Shown here: positions 22,145-32,000 of the stretch, one piece after another
How positions within the stretch are numbered: position 1 is the first letter of the stretch
How the letters are laid out: each line of letters opens with the position of its first letter
Assembly: GCA_016648135.1 (NCBI GenBank)
Contig: JADDOH010023175.1
Location: 186,001-250,000, forward strand
DNA from: Agrypnia vestita
Lineage: Eukaryota > Arthropoda > Insecta > Trichoptera > Phryganeidae
DNA length: 64,000 bases
Direction of reading: 5' to 3'
The notes under the pieces: model-generated
Database searches by the model: none
Seen by the model: the letters and a program-made list of their open reading frames with translations, nothing else
What the model was told of the DNA's origin: nothing
Position numbers and translations under genes: made by a program

Positions 22145-23185
22145 TTAAATAGAGATGTGAACACGGAATACGTGTCACATCAATATTCTTACTATTTTCA
22201 AACTAAGCTAAACGCTTGTGCTATGAAAATAGGACTAACTTGCTAGTCTGGAGTGAGGTTCGAACCCGCAACCTTTGGATTGCGGGTTCGATATACATAC
22301 ATTGCGGGTTGCGGGTGAGGATATACATACATTATTTACTAGCGTTGAGAATTTCAAATTAAGTATTTAAAATGATTTTTATTATTATGATCTTTATATC
22401 TATTGTTAAATGAAATTGTTGTATAAGTATCTACTGTAACGAAAAGTTTAATTATACAAAAATTATAAAAAATCATGTTGAGTATTTCTGTAAATATGTA
22501 ATACTTACTAGTAACAATATATTTTTGACCCTAACTTTTCCGAATTGATTAATTTACAAAAATCATTTCACTATTTAAAATAGAACCTTTAGCTGTAGTT
22601 TTTACTCGCCTTAAGAAGGGTGCTACATTAATCCTGCATTATGCTACAATAATCCTACAATTAATGCTACATAACAAAAAGTATATTGGAAAGATATTAA
22701 TGGGCAATGCACACAAAATTTTGGGAATTTTTTTATCGTGAAACGAAATAGTCCTGGTCATATATAAAATAATAAAATTCAAAGAATCAAATAATTTAAA
22801 CGCTGAATCTACATAGTTATTAAGGATGCTAACTCCCCGTCCTGTTCGTATTCCCACGAGTGTCAGCGGGGCGGTGAGTACGGCAACTTTAGCACTAAAA
22901 ATGTCAAACATGGGTGGCGAAAGCGTAGGGCCGATACGGGAGCTATTCATTTTTGTAATGAATTTATGTCATAAAAATATATTTAAGGAACGATAAAAAA
23001 GTAAGAAAAAGTTTTATAATTAGAATTTATTAATAAGGGTAGGTTTTTGATCTTACCTGGTATCCCTTATTGCTACCACCGGAACTCTTGTTGTAGGTCT
23101 TGGCTGTGCATCCTCCCCCTGAGTACATGTTGTTATTAGCATCCCTCTGCGCGGACGTGAAGGGCGGCTCGCAGTTCTGAGACAT
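21863..23185 (-). CDS. Two-exon gene for a 75-residue protein of unknown function
   Basis: Exon 1 CDS is 23185-23057 and exon 2 CDS is 21961-21863, on the minus strand. The start ATG sits in a good context (CTCACCATGTC), with an in-frame TGA upstream. Exon 1 (43 codons) begins MSQNCEPPFTSAQRDANNNM and ends ...SNKGYQ at CAG|GTAAGA. The 1095-base intron ends TTTCAG|CAA. Exon 2 (32 codons) continues in phase 0, QQVTAKVLFGTVTAINELKL, and ends EARRTH with TAA. Both exons are far more GC-rich than their surroundings, and both splice sites match consensus. The N-terminal half is Asn/Ser/Gly-rich with two cysteines. The C-terminal half looks like an amphipathic, charged helix (LKLQERAAREARR). No signal peptide or membrane segment. 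I do not recognise the family. The intron holds a TA microsatellite, a SINE and a GC-rich ORF. Confidence 0.62.
22113..22142. repeat. (TA)n microsatellite
   Basis: About 15 TA units, abutting the A-rich 3' tail of the SINE at 22143. Confidence 0.9.
22143..22300 (-). mobile_element. tRNA-derived SINE, 5' part rearranged
   Basis: Same body as the copy at 7030-7230 (GTGTCACATCAATATTCTTA, CTTGTGCTATGAAAATAGGA). Here the B-box is intact on the minus strand: GCGGGTTCGAACCTC. Beyond CAACCTTTGGAT the sequence turns into a repeated TGCGGGTT unit and no longer resembles a tRNA. The copy sits inside the intron of the two-exon gene. Confidence 0.6.
22639..22950 (-). CDS. Intronic ORF with GC-rich N-terminus, possibly repeat-derived
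   Basis: The first 45 codons (MNSSRIGPTLSPPMFDIFSA..., then VAVLTAPLTLVGIRTGRGVS) are GC-rich and protein-like. The remainder is AT-rich and hydrophobic, probably read-through of intron. It lies in the intron of the two-exon gene on the same strand, so an alternative first exon is conceivable, but no good donor follows. I have the impression that similar phrases recur in insect genomes as repeat-derived ORFs, but cannot test that. Confidence 0.25.
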   Translation of the reverse strand: MNSSRIGPTLSPPMFDIFSAKVAVLTAPLTLVGIRTGRGVSILNNYVDSAFKLFDSLNFIILYMTRTISFHDKKIPKILCALPINIFPIYFLLCSINCRIIVA

Positions 23186-23189
23186 GGTG

Positions 23190-25534
23190 AGGACCAGGTG
23201 AGATGGTGTAGAAGCCTCAAAAATGGGGGATCGGCTTCAAAGGCGACGAATGCAGACGTACAAATTTCACAGATTAGGCTGAAAATGTTATCACTTTTGT
23301 ACCACAAGAATCGCGGGTTTTCTGTACGTGAAGTTCTTTTCTATAAGATTATTTTTCTTTTCGTTCACCACTATTTAAATTATTATTTAAAACTAGAATT
23401 GCTTGAGATTTTCAAGTTAAGTTAGTGTTTAATAATCGGTTAATAATCTAGAGAGAACCGATCGAGGGTAGTTATTTTTATATCACTTAAAATGTATGGT
23501 TTTCACAATCTTTTCACGTATTTCACTTTCTAGTTAATTTGATATTTAGAGTCTTTTTTATGCTTCACTTGTGTTCGTAATAGGTTTTCCTGTAAATTAA
23601 AATAATACTATTATTAACAAATTTACATAGTATATATCTTTACGTTTAAGAAAAACAATTGAATTGATTGTAAGCCGTGTTGTGTTCGTGTTTAGTCTTT
23701 CTTAAATGGATAAACATGTATTGTCACATGCAAAACACCTTTATAATGTTGAGTTTGCTTTGCACGCTGTCTTTTGATGTCTTAATTTTGATGCATGCAC
23801 AATTACGAATGTGGGAACATTTTATATTTTTTATGAAATCAGCGGCGTGAAATATCCATACTCAAGGGCTCAATTTTTATTTTTCGCTAATTCTATCTCT
23901 AACAACATTAAAAATGCTTCTTATTTCAAATATTCGGCTAAGTTTGTATATATCGATGAATCACGTACCTACTTTGTGTATGCATCTCTATTTAAAATAA
24001 AATATAAATATAAATCTCTTATTATCCAATTAATTAAAGGTTTTTTTTATATAACTTGATACAGATTTCAAAATACCAAAATGTGAGACCCAACAAGATC
24101 AGAAAAATTATGTATTATATATTTAGAAATAAAAAACTTCAAAAGCCTTCCTACATAAATAAAGAAGATACATAACTGAAATTAAACAACTAAAGAAATT
24201 AAGTGAAAAATATAATGAATACAATTAAACAATAAGTATATTTTTTAAATATATCTATACAAAAAATGTAATTATATAAAAGTTTGGGTCCTTATCTAAG
24301 AACAAAAGTTAGTCTCCTTTTGGAGAGGTAGAGGATAAGATTTATGTATCTTTATAGTTTTAATAGACAAGAAAAAAAAAGTATTAAAACTGTAATATTG
24401 TGTAAGAAAATATTATTTAATCATATTCGTTACGACACTATAGTATAAGTCTGCTTAGATTTTCGTGTTAAGTACTGGATGACTTATTTAATTCATAATT
24501 TATGTTAACTTCATATATTATTATTATATAATTCAAAACGAGAAATTATTTTAAAAATAAATAAACATTTGATATTTCAGATTGGCGGGCATGTGTACAA
24601 ATTTTTATTTTTAAAACACCAATGTCGGTTATTAAATAAAAAATTAATTTGACATTTTCCACTGACATTAATCAATGAAATAAGCATTCGAAAGCTTCAT
24701 GGCCATCTGTCGTTGTATAATCAATTAATATTGAAATTGTATAATTAATTAATATTGGATGCAAACCAGCTACGTAGCGTATAAATAAAAGTATGATTGA
24801 ATAGACATTGAATTCAGAATGAAATAAAGCAAAATGAAATACAACGGTCTACAATTAACAAGCATAGACAAAAATCTAATGTAATATAATTCATGCTCGT
24901 TTTGGCAATCGCTTAATTCATTCAACTGTGCCAACCGGTATTATTAATCTTTCAGTGAAATCATAAAATAACGTTTTCTTACGTTATTGAGATAATACGA
25001 GTACTCTATCAACAGCAGTGTTGTGAATCCATTTTGTCAAACGTTCCTTTAACAAAATGGACACATTATTTTTCAAACGTAGGTAACCGCTTTCAATGTC
25101 AGGAACAATGGTTAAAATGATTATCTTGCATACTGAGTACCTACTTAAAATCAATGACGTTTGAATATATTATACGACACGGAAAATACAACGTTGTATT
25201 ATGATAAATTTTCTCGTACGATGTCAATTATTACAATTATCAGAGAACTGTAAAAGTCATTATGCGGTGACTTAAATTTTAATTTAGCATAATTTAACAA
25301 AATTTTCAATAATGCACAATAACGAAGAGAATGTGTTATTTAACACTGTCACTTACTTGATAAATGAGTTATAAATTACAGATCTAGTTTTATTAAATAT
25401 TTTTATATTAAATTTTACAGATACACAAATATAACACAGAGATACATAGACATAATACAAGAAACGCAAACAAAATAAGTATTCCAAATAGAAAAACTGT
25501 ATTTATTACAAGGGAATAAATGAGTACAACAGCC
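23190..25534. other. Upstream flank of the small gene, AT-rich
   Basis: 5' flanking DNA of the minus-strand gene starting at 23185. I see no clear TATA or initiator close to the start codon, and the transcription start is unknown. Beyond about 23450 the sequence is AT-rich with many short frames and no recognisable gene or repeat. ORFs such as 23811-24059 are low-quality. Confidence 0.4.
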
Positions 25535-25592
25535 TGTATATAAATATATATATATATATATCTATATATATAGAATATTATATATATAATGA
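25535..25592. repeat. (TA)n-rich low-complexity tract
   Basis: Interrupted TA repeats broken by CTATA and GAATAT. Confidence 0.8.
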
Positions 25593-26254
25593 TTTTTTAA
25601 TATTAGCTAATGATAAACAATGTATCATTAACTAAAACAAGATATATAAATAAATATAAAAACATGGCATTGCCAATAGATATGCTTTAATACAGAGGTA
25701 TAGCTATTCATAACATTTATAAAAATACTCTAACATTGATGAATTTGAGAAAATATGGAGTTTCGAACATTCAAAATGATTGTAAATGTAATTATCACGT
25801 AACTGATGACAAAATTATGTTTTCAAATATTTTGGAAGTATATTATTGATGGATTCGGCGCTTAAATAAAGATATTATTCACGATGATCATTAAATTGGA
25901 TAAAAATATAATTTTTGCTATCTCTGAGTGAATTTAATTATAATTTTATATATTAGGTACCTAGGTAGGTACTGCTTAAGTTTTAAGAGTAAAAGAACCT
26001 CACATCGGCAGGTGAAGTATACTTATTGTTACTCTCGAAACATAAGTATTAATATATTCAAGAATACAATACCTATTGGATTTTATCCCCAGGTGGACAT
26101 CATTTTGACAAGAGGGAATGACAAATTTTCGACCATAAGTTGGTAATAGTAAAAATACAATTTACATATGAAACAGGGTGTGCAAGTGAAACACATAATA
26201 TACAAAAACAAAAAATTTGATAAACATGGTAGTCTGTCGTGGGTGGATTGGTGA
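25593..26254. other. AT-rich stretch, nothing recognised
   Basis: Includes a small GTAGGTACCTAGGTAGGTAC cluster near 25955, a common simple motif in insect genomes. No gene. Confidence 0.45.
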
Positions 26255-26405
26255 ACGTCATTGTGTAAAGTGATCAATTAAGCCAGCCGTACGATGGTTC
26301 GTAAGCCTTACGAACGTCTAAAAGATACCATACCTACTTTCCCATAAAAAAATAGCTTCGTCTCTGTGAGACACCTATAATATTTATCTACAAAATAATA
26401 ATTAA
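26255..26405 (+). repeat. Interspersed repeat family B, diverged copy
   Basis: GTGTAAAGTGATCAATTAAG, CCAGCC, CTTTCCCATAA and ATAGCTTCGTCTCTGTGAGA follow the family B order. The middle block is replaced by CGTACGATGGTTCG. Confidence 0.55.
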
Positions 26406-26589
26406 AGTCACTCTTAGAAGTAACAAAGTTTATGTTTTTCACCCAAACTAATGATCATTCTGGAAGGATTTAAAAATGTTTTCACGATTCTTATTTCTCT
26501 ACGAGGTCAGTGCATCGCAACGTGCGCAATATTGCCTTAGAAAACGACGTTAATTAATAAAATTGTCGGAAACTTTCACAAGTATTGTC

Positions 26590-26830
26590 ATTTCCGAATC
26601 GCAATGGCGGCTGTAGGTCACATGGCGCCCAATAACAAATCGCGTTCCCTTTCGTTCGTAGCAGTTACTCTCAATCTAGCGGGAAGATCACTGACCCCTG
26701 CGTGCTTTTGTGTGCTAACACATCGTGTCTGTATACCTCACTACGCGGGCGCGCGATGTGTGGAGACGTGCTCGTGTATGCACCGATACACGCAAACACG
26801 GACATCGCGCATTTTGTTTAAACTTTAGTT
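26590..26830 (+). other. CpG-rich island, possible 5' exon or promoter
   Basis: A sharply GC- and CpG-rich block in AT-rich DNA. It contains an ATG in decent context (ATCGCAATGGCGGCTG) and a 74-residue frame (26604-26828) starting MAAVGHMAPNNKSRSL. The frame's second half is Cys/Arg-rich and may be an accident of CG-rich sequence. GTAGGT right after ATGGCGGCT could be a splice donor giving a very short first coding exon. Either a promoter-proximal region of an unseen gene or a repeat. Confidence 0.3.
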
Positions 26831-27487
26831 TTTAACCCATTAACCTATTAAGGCGTCCGGTGTACTTTTGACCTGGATTTATCGTGAATAAAATATTCAC
26901 AAACTGAATTAAAAATGTAGCGCGGACATTTTTATTTTATTTTTTAACAAACCTATCGTCGACAGGTCATTAGTGACCCTAATAGATGATCCCAGAGTGA
27001 CATTAAGAGTATTAATAATAAATAAACAATTTTATTATTATTAATAATAAATAATAAATTAATAAAATTTCGTTGTTTTCTGTACTTTTTATAAAAATAA
27101 AAGTATTTCCGTTGTAAATTATAAAGAGCAATAAAATTAATATTGACAAACAATACCTTTTAATAAAAATCCTCGCCAATATAATTTTATACAATTATTT
27201 AACTCTGATTACTCTATTAACACAACATTAATAACAGAAAATCCTATTATTTTATTAAATTAAAATAATATTTTTATGTATATGTTCTGAGAAATCATAA
27301 TGGTTTTATGCACTGCGGATTATTATTTAATTAAGATAAATTATAGAGGCATCACAGAGTCGAAGCTATTTATCTATCTATGTATATGTATAAGCAATCT
27401 ATGAATAGTGTTTCATGAGAAGAGACAACAGATATACGGATGAATCCTATTTCCAACATATATCTTTCAAAAATTCGATGTATGGAT
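26831..27487. other. AT-rich stretch, nothing recognised
   Basis: Very AT-rich (TTATTATTAATAATAAATAA near 27030). Frames here are not credible. Confidence 0.5.
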
Positions 27488-27650
27488 GCTCTTACGATGG
27501 AATTTGTGAATGTTGCATTGTGTAGAGTGACCACTTAAGCCAGCTCATACAGGTTGTATGCCCTGGGCCATCGTACAAAAGACTTCCATACATTTTTCTC
27601 ACATAAATAGCTTCGTCTCTGGGATACTTCTGTAATTTTATCTTAATTAA
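27488..27650 (+). repeat. Interspersed repeat family B
   Basis: Good copy: GTGGAATTTGTGAATG-like start, GACCACTTAAGCCAGCTCAT, GCCCTGGGCCATCG, GACTTCCATACAT, ATAGCTTCGTCTCTGGGA. Confidence 0.65.
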
Positions 27651-28089
27651 ATATTTTTAATGTAGAAAATTTAGTAATATACGGTTGGGTTAGATTTCAA
27701 TACCTACGTTAGGTTAGTTCACTAGGATAGGTTAGGTTGCATTTACTTTCAATCACATTTATTATCTGATAATATTAAAAAACATTTGATAATATTATAC
27801 GGTATCATATTATGTGGCATAAATATAATACAAATCAATTTACTATGAATTAAAAATGCTATCTTTTCACAAGCAAAACTTTAAGACTACTTAAAATTTT
27901 TTATTTTAATTCGCGAAACTTAAAAATTGCACAGCGATTGCCCAATTAAACTGATACACAAATGAAGTAAGACAAATTTTCCACACTGGCAGCACTATCG
28001 CGCACACATCGAAGCGATCGCGAACACTAAGCGGCGGGCCTTGCGAAAATCCAGGTGTGTGTGTCGTGAGCACTTCTGCACTAATGGCA
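27651..28089. other. Unannotated stretch
   Basis: Contains GGTTGGGTTAGA and GGATAGGTTAGGTT, telomere-like motifs frequent in insects. No gene seen. Confidence 0.4.
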
Positions 28090-28795
28090 GTGTGGTCGTG
28101 TTCATTCGGATGTGTTGGACAATTCACGTGGTGAGGGGTCGCCAACTTTTGGTGACTTCTCTGTCTGGTCACAAAACACAGCGATGCGATGTCGAAATAG
28201 ATCGGGATTATGGAAATCCACAGGAATCCCGGGACCCAGTTTACATTATTTATCAATTCCGCATCATTCTAAATCAATTATCAATCAAGTACATAGCGCA
28301 TCCCGAGATGGTAGAGTCAGGAAGCGTTATCGAATGGTCTACGTGAATCTGGAATCGTCTGGGCTATTCTCGTAGTCACTGGAAGTATGGAGAGGCTCCT
28401 GGAAATATGTAGAACGTTCTCGAGGCATTGCGGAACCAACATTTTTGTATAAAGGCGAGCACGCGCGTGGCGAGTGAGTTATGAAGCGAATGCGGCGTCT
28501 CAGAGTATTGCTAGCGAGTGCGTGTATTCCAACGACAGTAAATCAAGAATGTACCTAACTGCAAGCGAGAAGTTTTCTAGTGCGAACCTGAGCGATTCAA
28601 GCAACGCGCATCAGTATTTGAGAGACAACTTATTCGGGAGTGATAACTATTGAGAATTACGAAATTTATTGTGAATTTAAGAACAGTGCTCAGATCAAAT
28701 ACGTGTCCAGTGGCTTTGTTTATTTATTGAAATAATAAATTCATCGATAATTGATTTCCAGGGTTTCACTCTCCCACATCCACGATCCTGTGACA
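28090..28795 (+). mobile_element. LTR-retrotransposon terminal repeat (solo or relic)
   Basis: The 3' end (AATAAATTCATCG..., TTTCCAGGGTTTCACT, CCACGATCCTGTGACA) aligns with the 3' ends of the LTRs at 48986-49685 and 49832-50448 (...CCACGACACGTGACA). A TATAAAG box at 28448-28454 lies at a comparable distance from the end as the TATA boxes there. No gag, pol or primer-binding site was found beside it, so it is probably solo. The left boundary is uncertain. Ty3/gypsy is my guess from the end structure. Confidence 0.5.
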
Positions 28796-29184
28796 ATATA
28801 CATTCTGAGATAATTTGGCTATAAGATTTTTGTTCTAGTGATTGAAATAGTACTGCAAGAGTTAAAAGTGATACTTTTGCAACTTAACACGAAAAATAAC
28901 ATTGATGTTTTTATATTTCTTACAACAAAACAGATGCATTTTAAAAACGATTTTCTTGCACTCAATTTTAAAAAATGTAACAAATGCTTATGAATAAATT
29001 TTCACAGGAAACCAATTATCCGTATACGACATTTGGTACATAGAAAAATTAACGATGTACAAAAATTTGTCATTACTAATTTAAAAACAGTTTATAATTT
29101 ATAAAAAATATACGTTGTTTTCATCACTAAAAGTGGTTTTATATATTTTTTTTAGTGAGAAGTGGTGAAAACAAATTATATTTT
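28796..29184. other. AT-rich stretch, nothing recognised
   Basis: No supported feature. Confidence 0.5.
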
Positions 29185-29512
29185 TACTTCCTTTCTTTTA
29201 ACTCGTAGCGTCTGCGGTTTGTTGTCTGCCGGAAAAACTTTGGGTCGATTTTTAACCCTTTTCCCGTGATCCAATCGAGCTGAAACTTTGCAGGCAGATT
29301 TGTGGCGACGACAAAAATGATCTAACAAGTTTTTGTTTAAAAAAATTTATGATTATAGTATAATTTTGGATTTTTAGAAATTTTAATGGTTTTTTCAAAT
29401 TGGAATCAATATAAATGAGTAATGACCCTGATGCGTGCAGTAGGCACGAAACCTGATTCAATGAGAAAGGGAGTATAATAAAATTTGCTTTTTATGGGTT
29501 AGTTTTTTTATT
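29185..29512. mobile_element. MITE family D, complete copy
   Basis: Left end TACTTCCTTTCTTTTAACTC, right end GAGAAAGGGAGTATAATAAA followed by CTTTTTATGGGTTAG. Interior: AACCCTTTTCCCGTGATCCA, GAGCTGAAACTTTGCAGGCA, TTTTCAAATTGGAATCAATA and a GCGTGCAGTAGGCACGAAAC block. Near-terminal ACTCCCTTTCT inverted repeats identify it as a non-autonomous DNA element. Six copies occur in this window. Confidence 0.7.
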
Positions 29513-29515
29513 AGT

Positions 29516-29770
29516 TATACAGGGCGTCCAATAGCTAGTATCAAAAACTTTACGGGTGGATTCCTGCCTTGATTATGAGCCAAAAATGTCCAAGCATCCA
29601 TGACCTAATATAAGTTGAAAAAAGTTTGCATTTTTTAAATATTTCTGACTTATTTTTGCAAAATAGTTAAAATATCATTACAATAACTTGTATGGATTAT
29701 GAAAAATCCATTCACTTTAATACAAGTCGAATCAAATGATAAAATTGAAAATAGAATTTTTTACAGAAAT
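29516..29770. repeat. Fold-back family A, left half
   Basis: Begins ATACAGGGCGTCCAATAGCT, then GGATTCCTGCCTTGATTATG and the usual inner words to AATCAAATGATAAAA. It stops at the palindrome centre. Confidence 0.7.
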
Positions 29771-29980
29771 CTGGCGCCAAAGCGAATCATCAATATCTGA
29801 TACATTAATGCGAGCAGTCATACTTTGGCGAGTTGAATCGTTGTCTCTCACTCTGAAATCTGCGTGTAAAGAATGTTTTTTTTGGTGTGTGTGAGTCTGA
29901 ATATTAGGTAAAGTCCGAGAAGTTAGATTTTTAAAAGATTCTAAAGCCCTAATTAAGTTATCTTGTAGTTACTACTATAA

Positions 29981-30492
29981 CACCCGTAGCACACCTCCGC
30001 TGCGAAACCCCAGTAGCGAAACCGCTGCAGGAATTCCGCTGCGATCAAGTGTAATTCAAGTAGCGGAACTGGGCGCGGAACGTCACGCGAGAGTTGAGTT
30101 TCTCTCCATGCCTGCAAATTTTGCATATTATTTTTATAGTCTGGATGACTCAATAAATAAAGAATAGATATTTTTCTGAATTCTCGCATTAATTTTTCAG
30201 TAAAATCGACATCCATTATATAAAAAAATGTAGTTTCGCTTTTTAATTTTGTCGACTTCCACATGCGGAAACAACGCGGCACCGCAATTAAATGGCGACC
30301 GGTGCGCGGAGGTGTAGCTGGCGTCGGATCAGATCGGCGAAACCACGCGGGAAAGAGAGAGAATTATAGTCAAATCTGTACGCTAGAACAGGCAGTTTCG
30401 CTTCTGTTCCGCCTCTCCTACAAAAGACAAGTCATGTCGAAACTAGTGCGGTTTCGCTGCTGTGATTTCGCGGCGGAGGTGTGCTACAGGCG
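29981..30492. mobile_element. PIF/Harbinger-like non-autonomous element (512 bp)
   Basis: About 46-bp terminal inverted repeats: CACCCGTAGCACACCTCCGC on the left against CGCCTGTAGCACACCTCCGC read inward from the right, followed by GCGAAA..CAG.AGCGAAACCG. A 3-bp TAA duplication flanks it (29978-29980, 30493-30495), the target preference of PIF/Harbinger elements. The interior contains a fragment of a MADF DNA-binding domain on the minus strand. Autonomous Harbinger elements encode such a protein besides the transposase, so this looks like an internal-deletion derivative. Confidence 0.7.
30110..30216 (-). pseudogene. MADF-domain N-terminal fragment
   Basis: From the ATG at 30216 the frame reads MDVDFTEKLMREFRKISILY, then LLSHPDYKNNMQNLQAWRE. 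This is the opening of a MADF (Myb/SANT-like) DNA-binding domain: the L-x-x-x-V/F-R-K pattern, the SHPDYKN motif and the AWRE block are characteristic. After AWRE the frame runs into the terminal repeat and then out of the element, so only roughly the first half of the domain remains. Its position inside a 512-bp TAA-flanked element suggests it descends from the element's own accessory protein. Confidence 0.6.
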
Positions 30493-30499
30493 TAAGTAA

Positions 30500-30965
30500 G
30501 CATGCGCTAAAGAATGACAAAGGCAGCTCGCTCGCTTGTCTGATTCATCTTCAAATCTTGTCTGCAATAGCTGGTTGCGCGCCCCTGGATATATCCGCAG
30601 TCCGCCACTTGAGACTTCAACTTTCTCTTACTTCAAATTCCAATCAAATGTCATTACATTTTCCGTTTAAAGCAGACCTATTGGCAGCGGCTAACGACCT
30701 CTGCGGCTAATGGCCAGACATTTTCACAATCAAAACATTCCACTTGCGTGGGAATTGGAATCACCCGACAGCGAATTATAACTGCGCGGCTATCTGTTAT
30801 AAATCAATATATTCAACTACGCTTGATTGTTTGGCTGCTTGATTTTTACTGCGCTAATCATCTAAAGGTAAACTTTAAGACGAAGAAGACGTGGATAAAT
30901 GCTATTGATATAAAGGGTATACCAGAGAAAGCAGCAGAAACATGGCCGCTAGAATCCTGCCTAAC
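30500..30965. other. Mixed-composition stretch, no gene recognised
   Basis: Frames of 73-82 residues exist but their products match nothing I know. The region around 30530-30700 is GC-richer than average. Confidence 0.35.
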
Positions 30966-31310
30966 ATAGTTTGCATTTGTTTCTCAATATTTCTGATTTA
31001 GTTTTTGCAAAAAGTTGAACTATCATTATAGTAACTTACGTCGATAATGAAAAATTCACTCGCTTAAATACAAGTCGAATAAAATGATAAAAACCTTTCA
31101 ATAATTGGAAAACTTTTTTTTTACAAGTTTTTTATTATTTTATTTAAGTTGTATTGAAGAAAATGAATTTTTATATCCAGTTAGTATAATGATAGTTCAA
31201 CTTTTTACAAAAAAGAAGTCAGAAATATTGAAAAAAAAATGCAAACTTTAATATTGCATATTATAGTAGGTCATGGTTGCTTAAACATCTTAGACTCGTG
31301 AATAAGTATA
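30966..31310. repeat. Fold-back family A, central palindrome
   Basis: TTTGCATTTGTTTCTCAATA...GTTGAACTATCATTATAG is mirrored by CTATCATTATACT-type words and ATTGAAAAAAAAATGCAAAC on the right. Terminal repeats are missing. Confidence 0.65.
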
Positions 31311-31830
31311 TATCGACTCGGGATATGTAGAACAAAATAAAAGGCAGAATGGTTTATGAGATTCTCCAATGTATTCTGTGTCGACCGACCCTAATGAAAC
31401 CTGGTGCTCTCTGCACACCAGCTTATTAAAGAGAGAGGGAGAGAGCTGGTGCTCACTCTTTTTATAGCGGCGCCACCTTCTGTTCCCGTAAGGGTGGCCT
31501 ACCTGAATACACTATAGCCATCCAGGACCAAGACTTAGTAGACGAGGTAAACAACCAGTTTTGTCCTATATGATTTAGGCCACTGTGTGTCAGTTCTGAT
31601 ATAGGAAGAAGAAAAGGGAGAATAATATTCAATTCAATTATTTATTACAAGTAATTAAATACCTGTGTATTGAATATGCACATATAAATGGGATGTTATC
31701 AAAAATTCGATCTTTATACTTACACAGATCACAACCTTTTGGCAATGTATAAAAAATTTCGCTACGCGTATCGACTACCGACACTAGAGTCCATTTGATT
31801 ACAATATCGAACGCAGATTTCCAATGTTAC
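31311..31830. other. Unannotated stretch
   Basis: GAGAGAGGGAGAGAG at 31422-31436 and a mixed-composition segment to about 31600. No supported gene. Confidence 0.4.
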
Positions 31831-32000
31831 TATAATTAGAAATGCCTTAACACTTGTGAAAGTTTCAACCTATTTTATAAAGCTCTGAAATGTACGAATA
31901 TATATGTATTACTATTATAATTAGAAATGCCTTAATACTTGTGAAAGTTGCAACCTATTTTATAAAGCTCTAAAATGTACGAATATATATGTATTACTAT
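31831..32000. repeat. 85-bp tandem duplication
   Basis: Units 31831-31915 and 31916-32000 differ at only a few positions (for example AACACTTG against AATACTTG). A recent local duplication. Confidence 0.9.

Noticed and set aside
28041..28375. Overlapping 87-116 codon ORFs on both strands
   Set aside because: They overlap the LTR relic and each other. LTRs are non-coding and the products match nothing.
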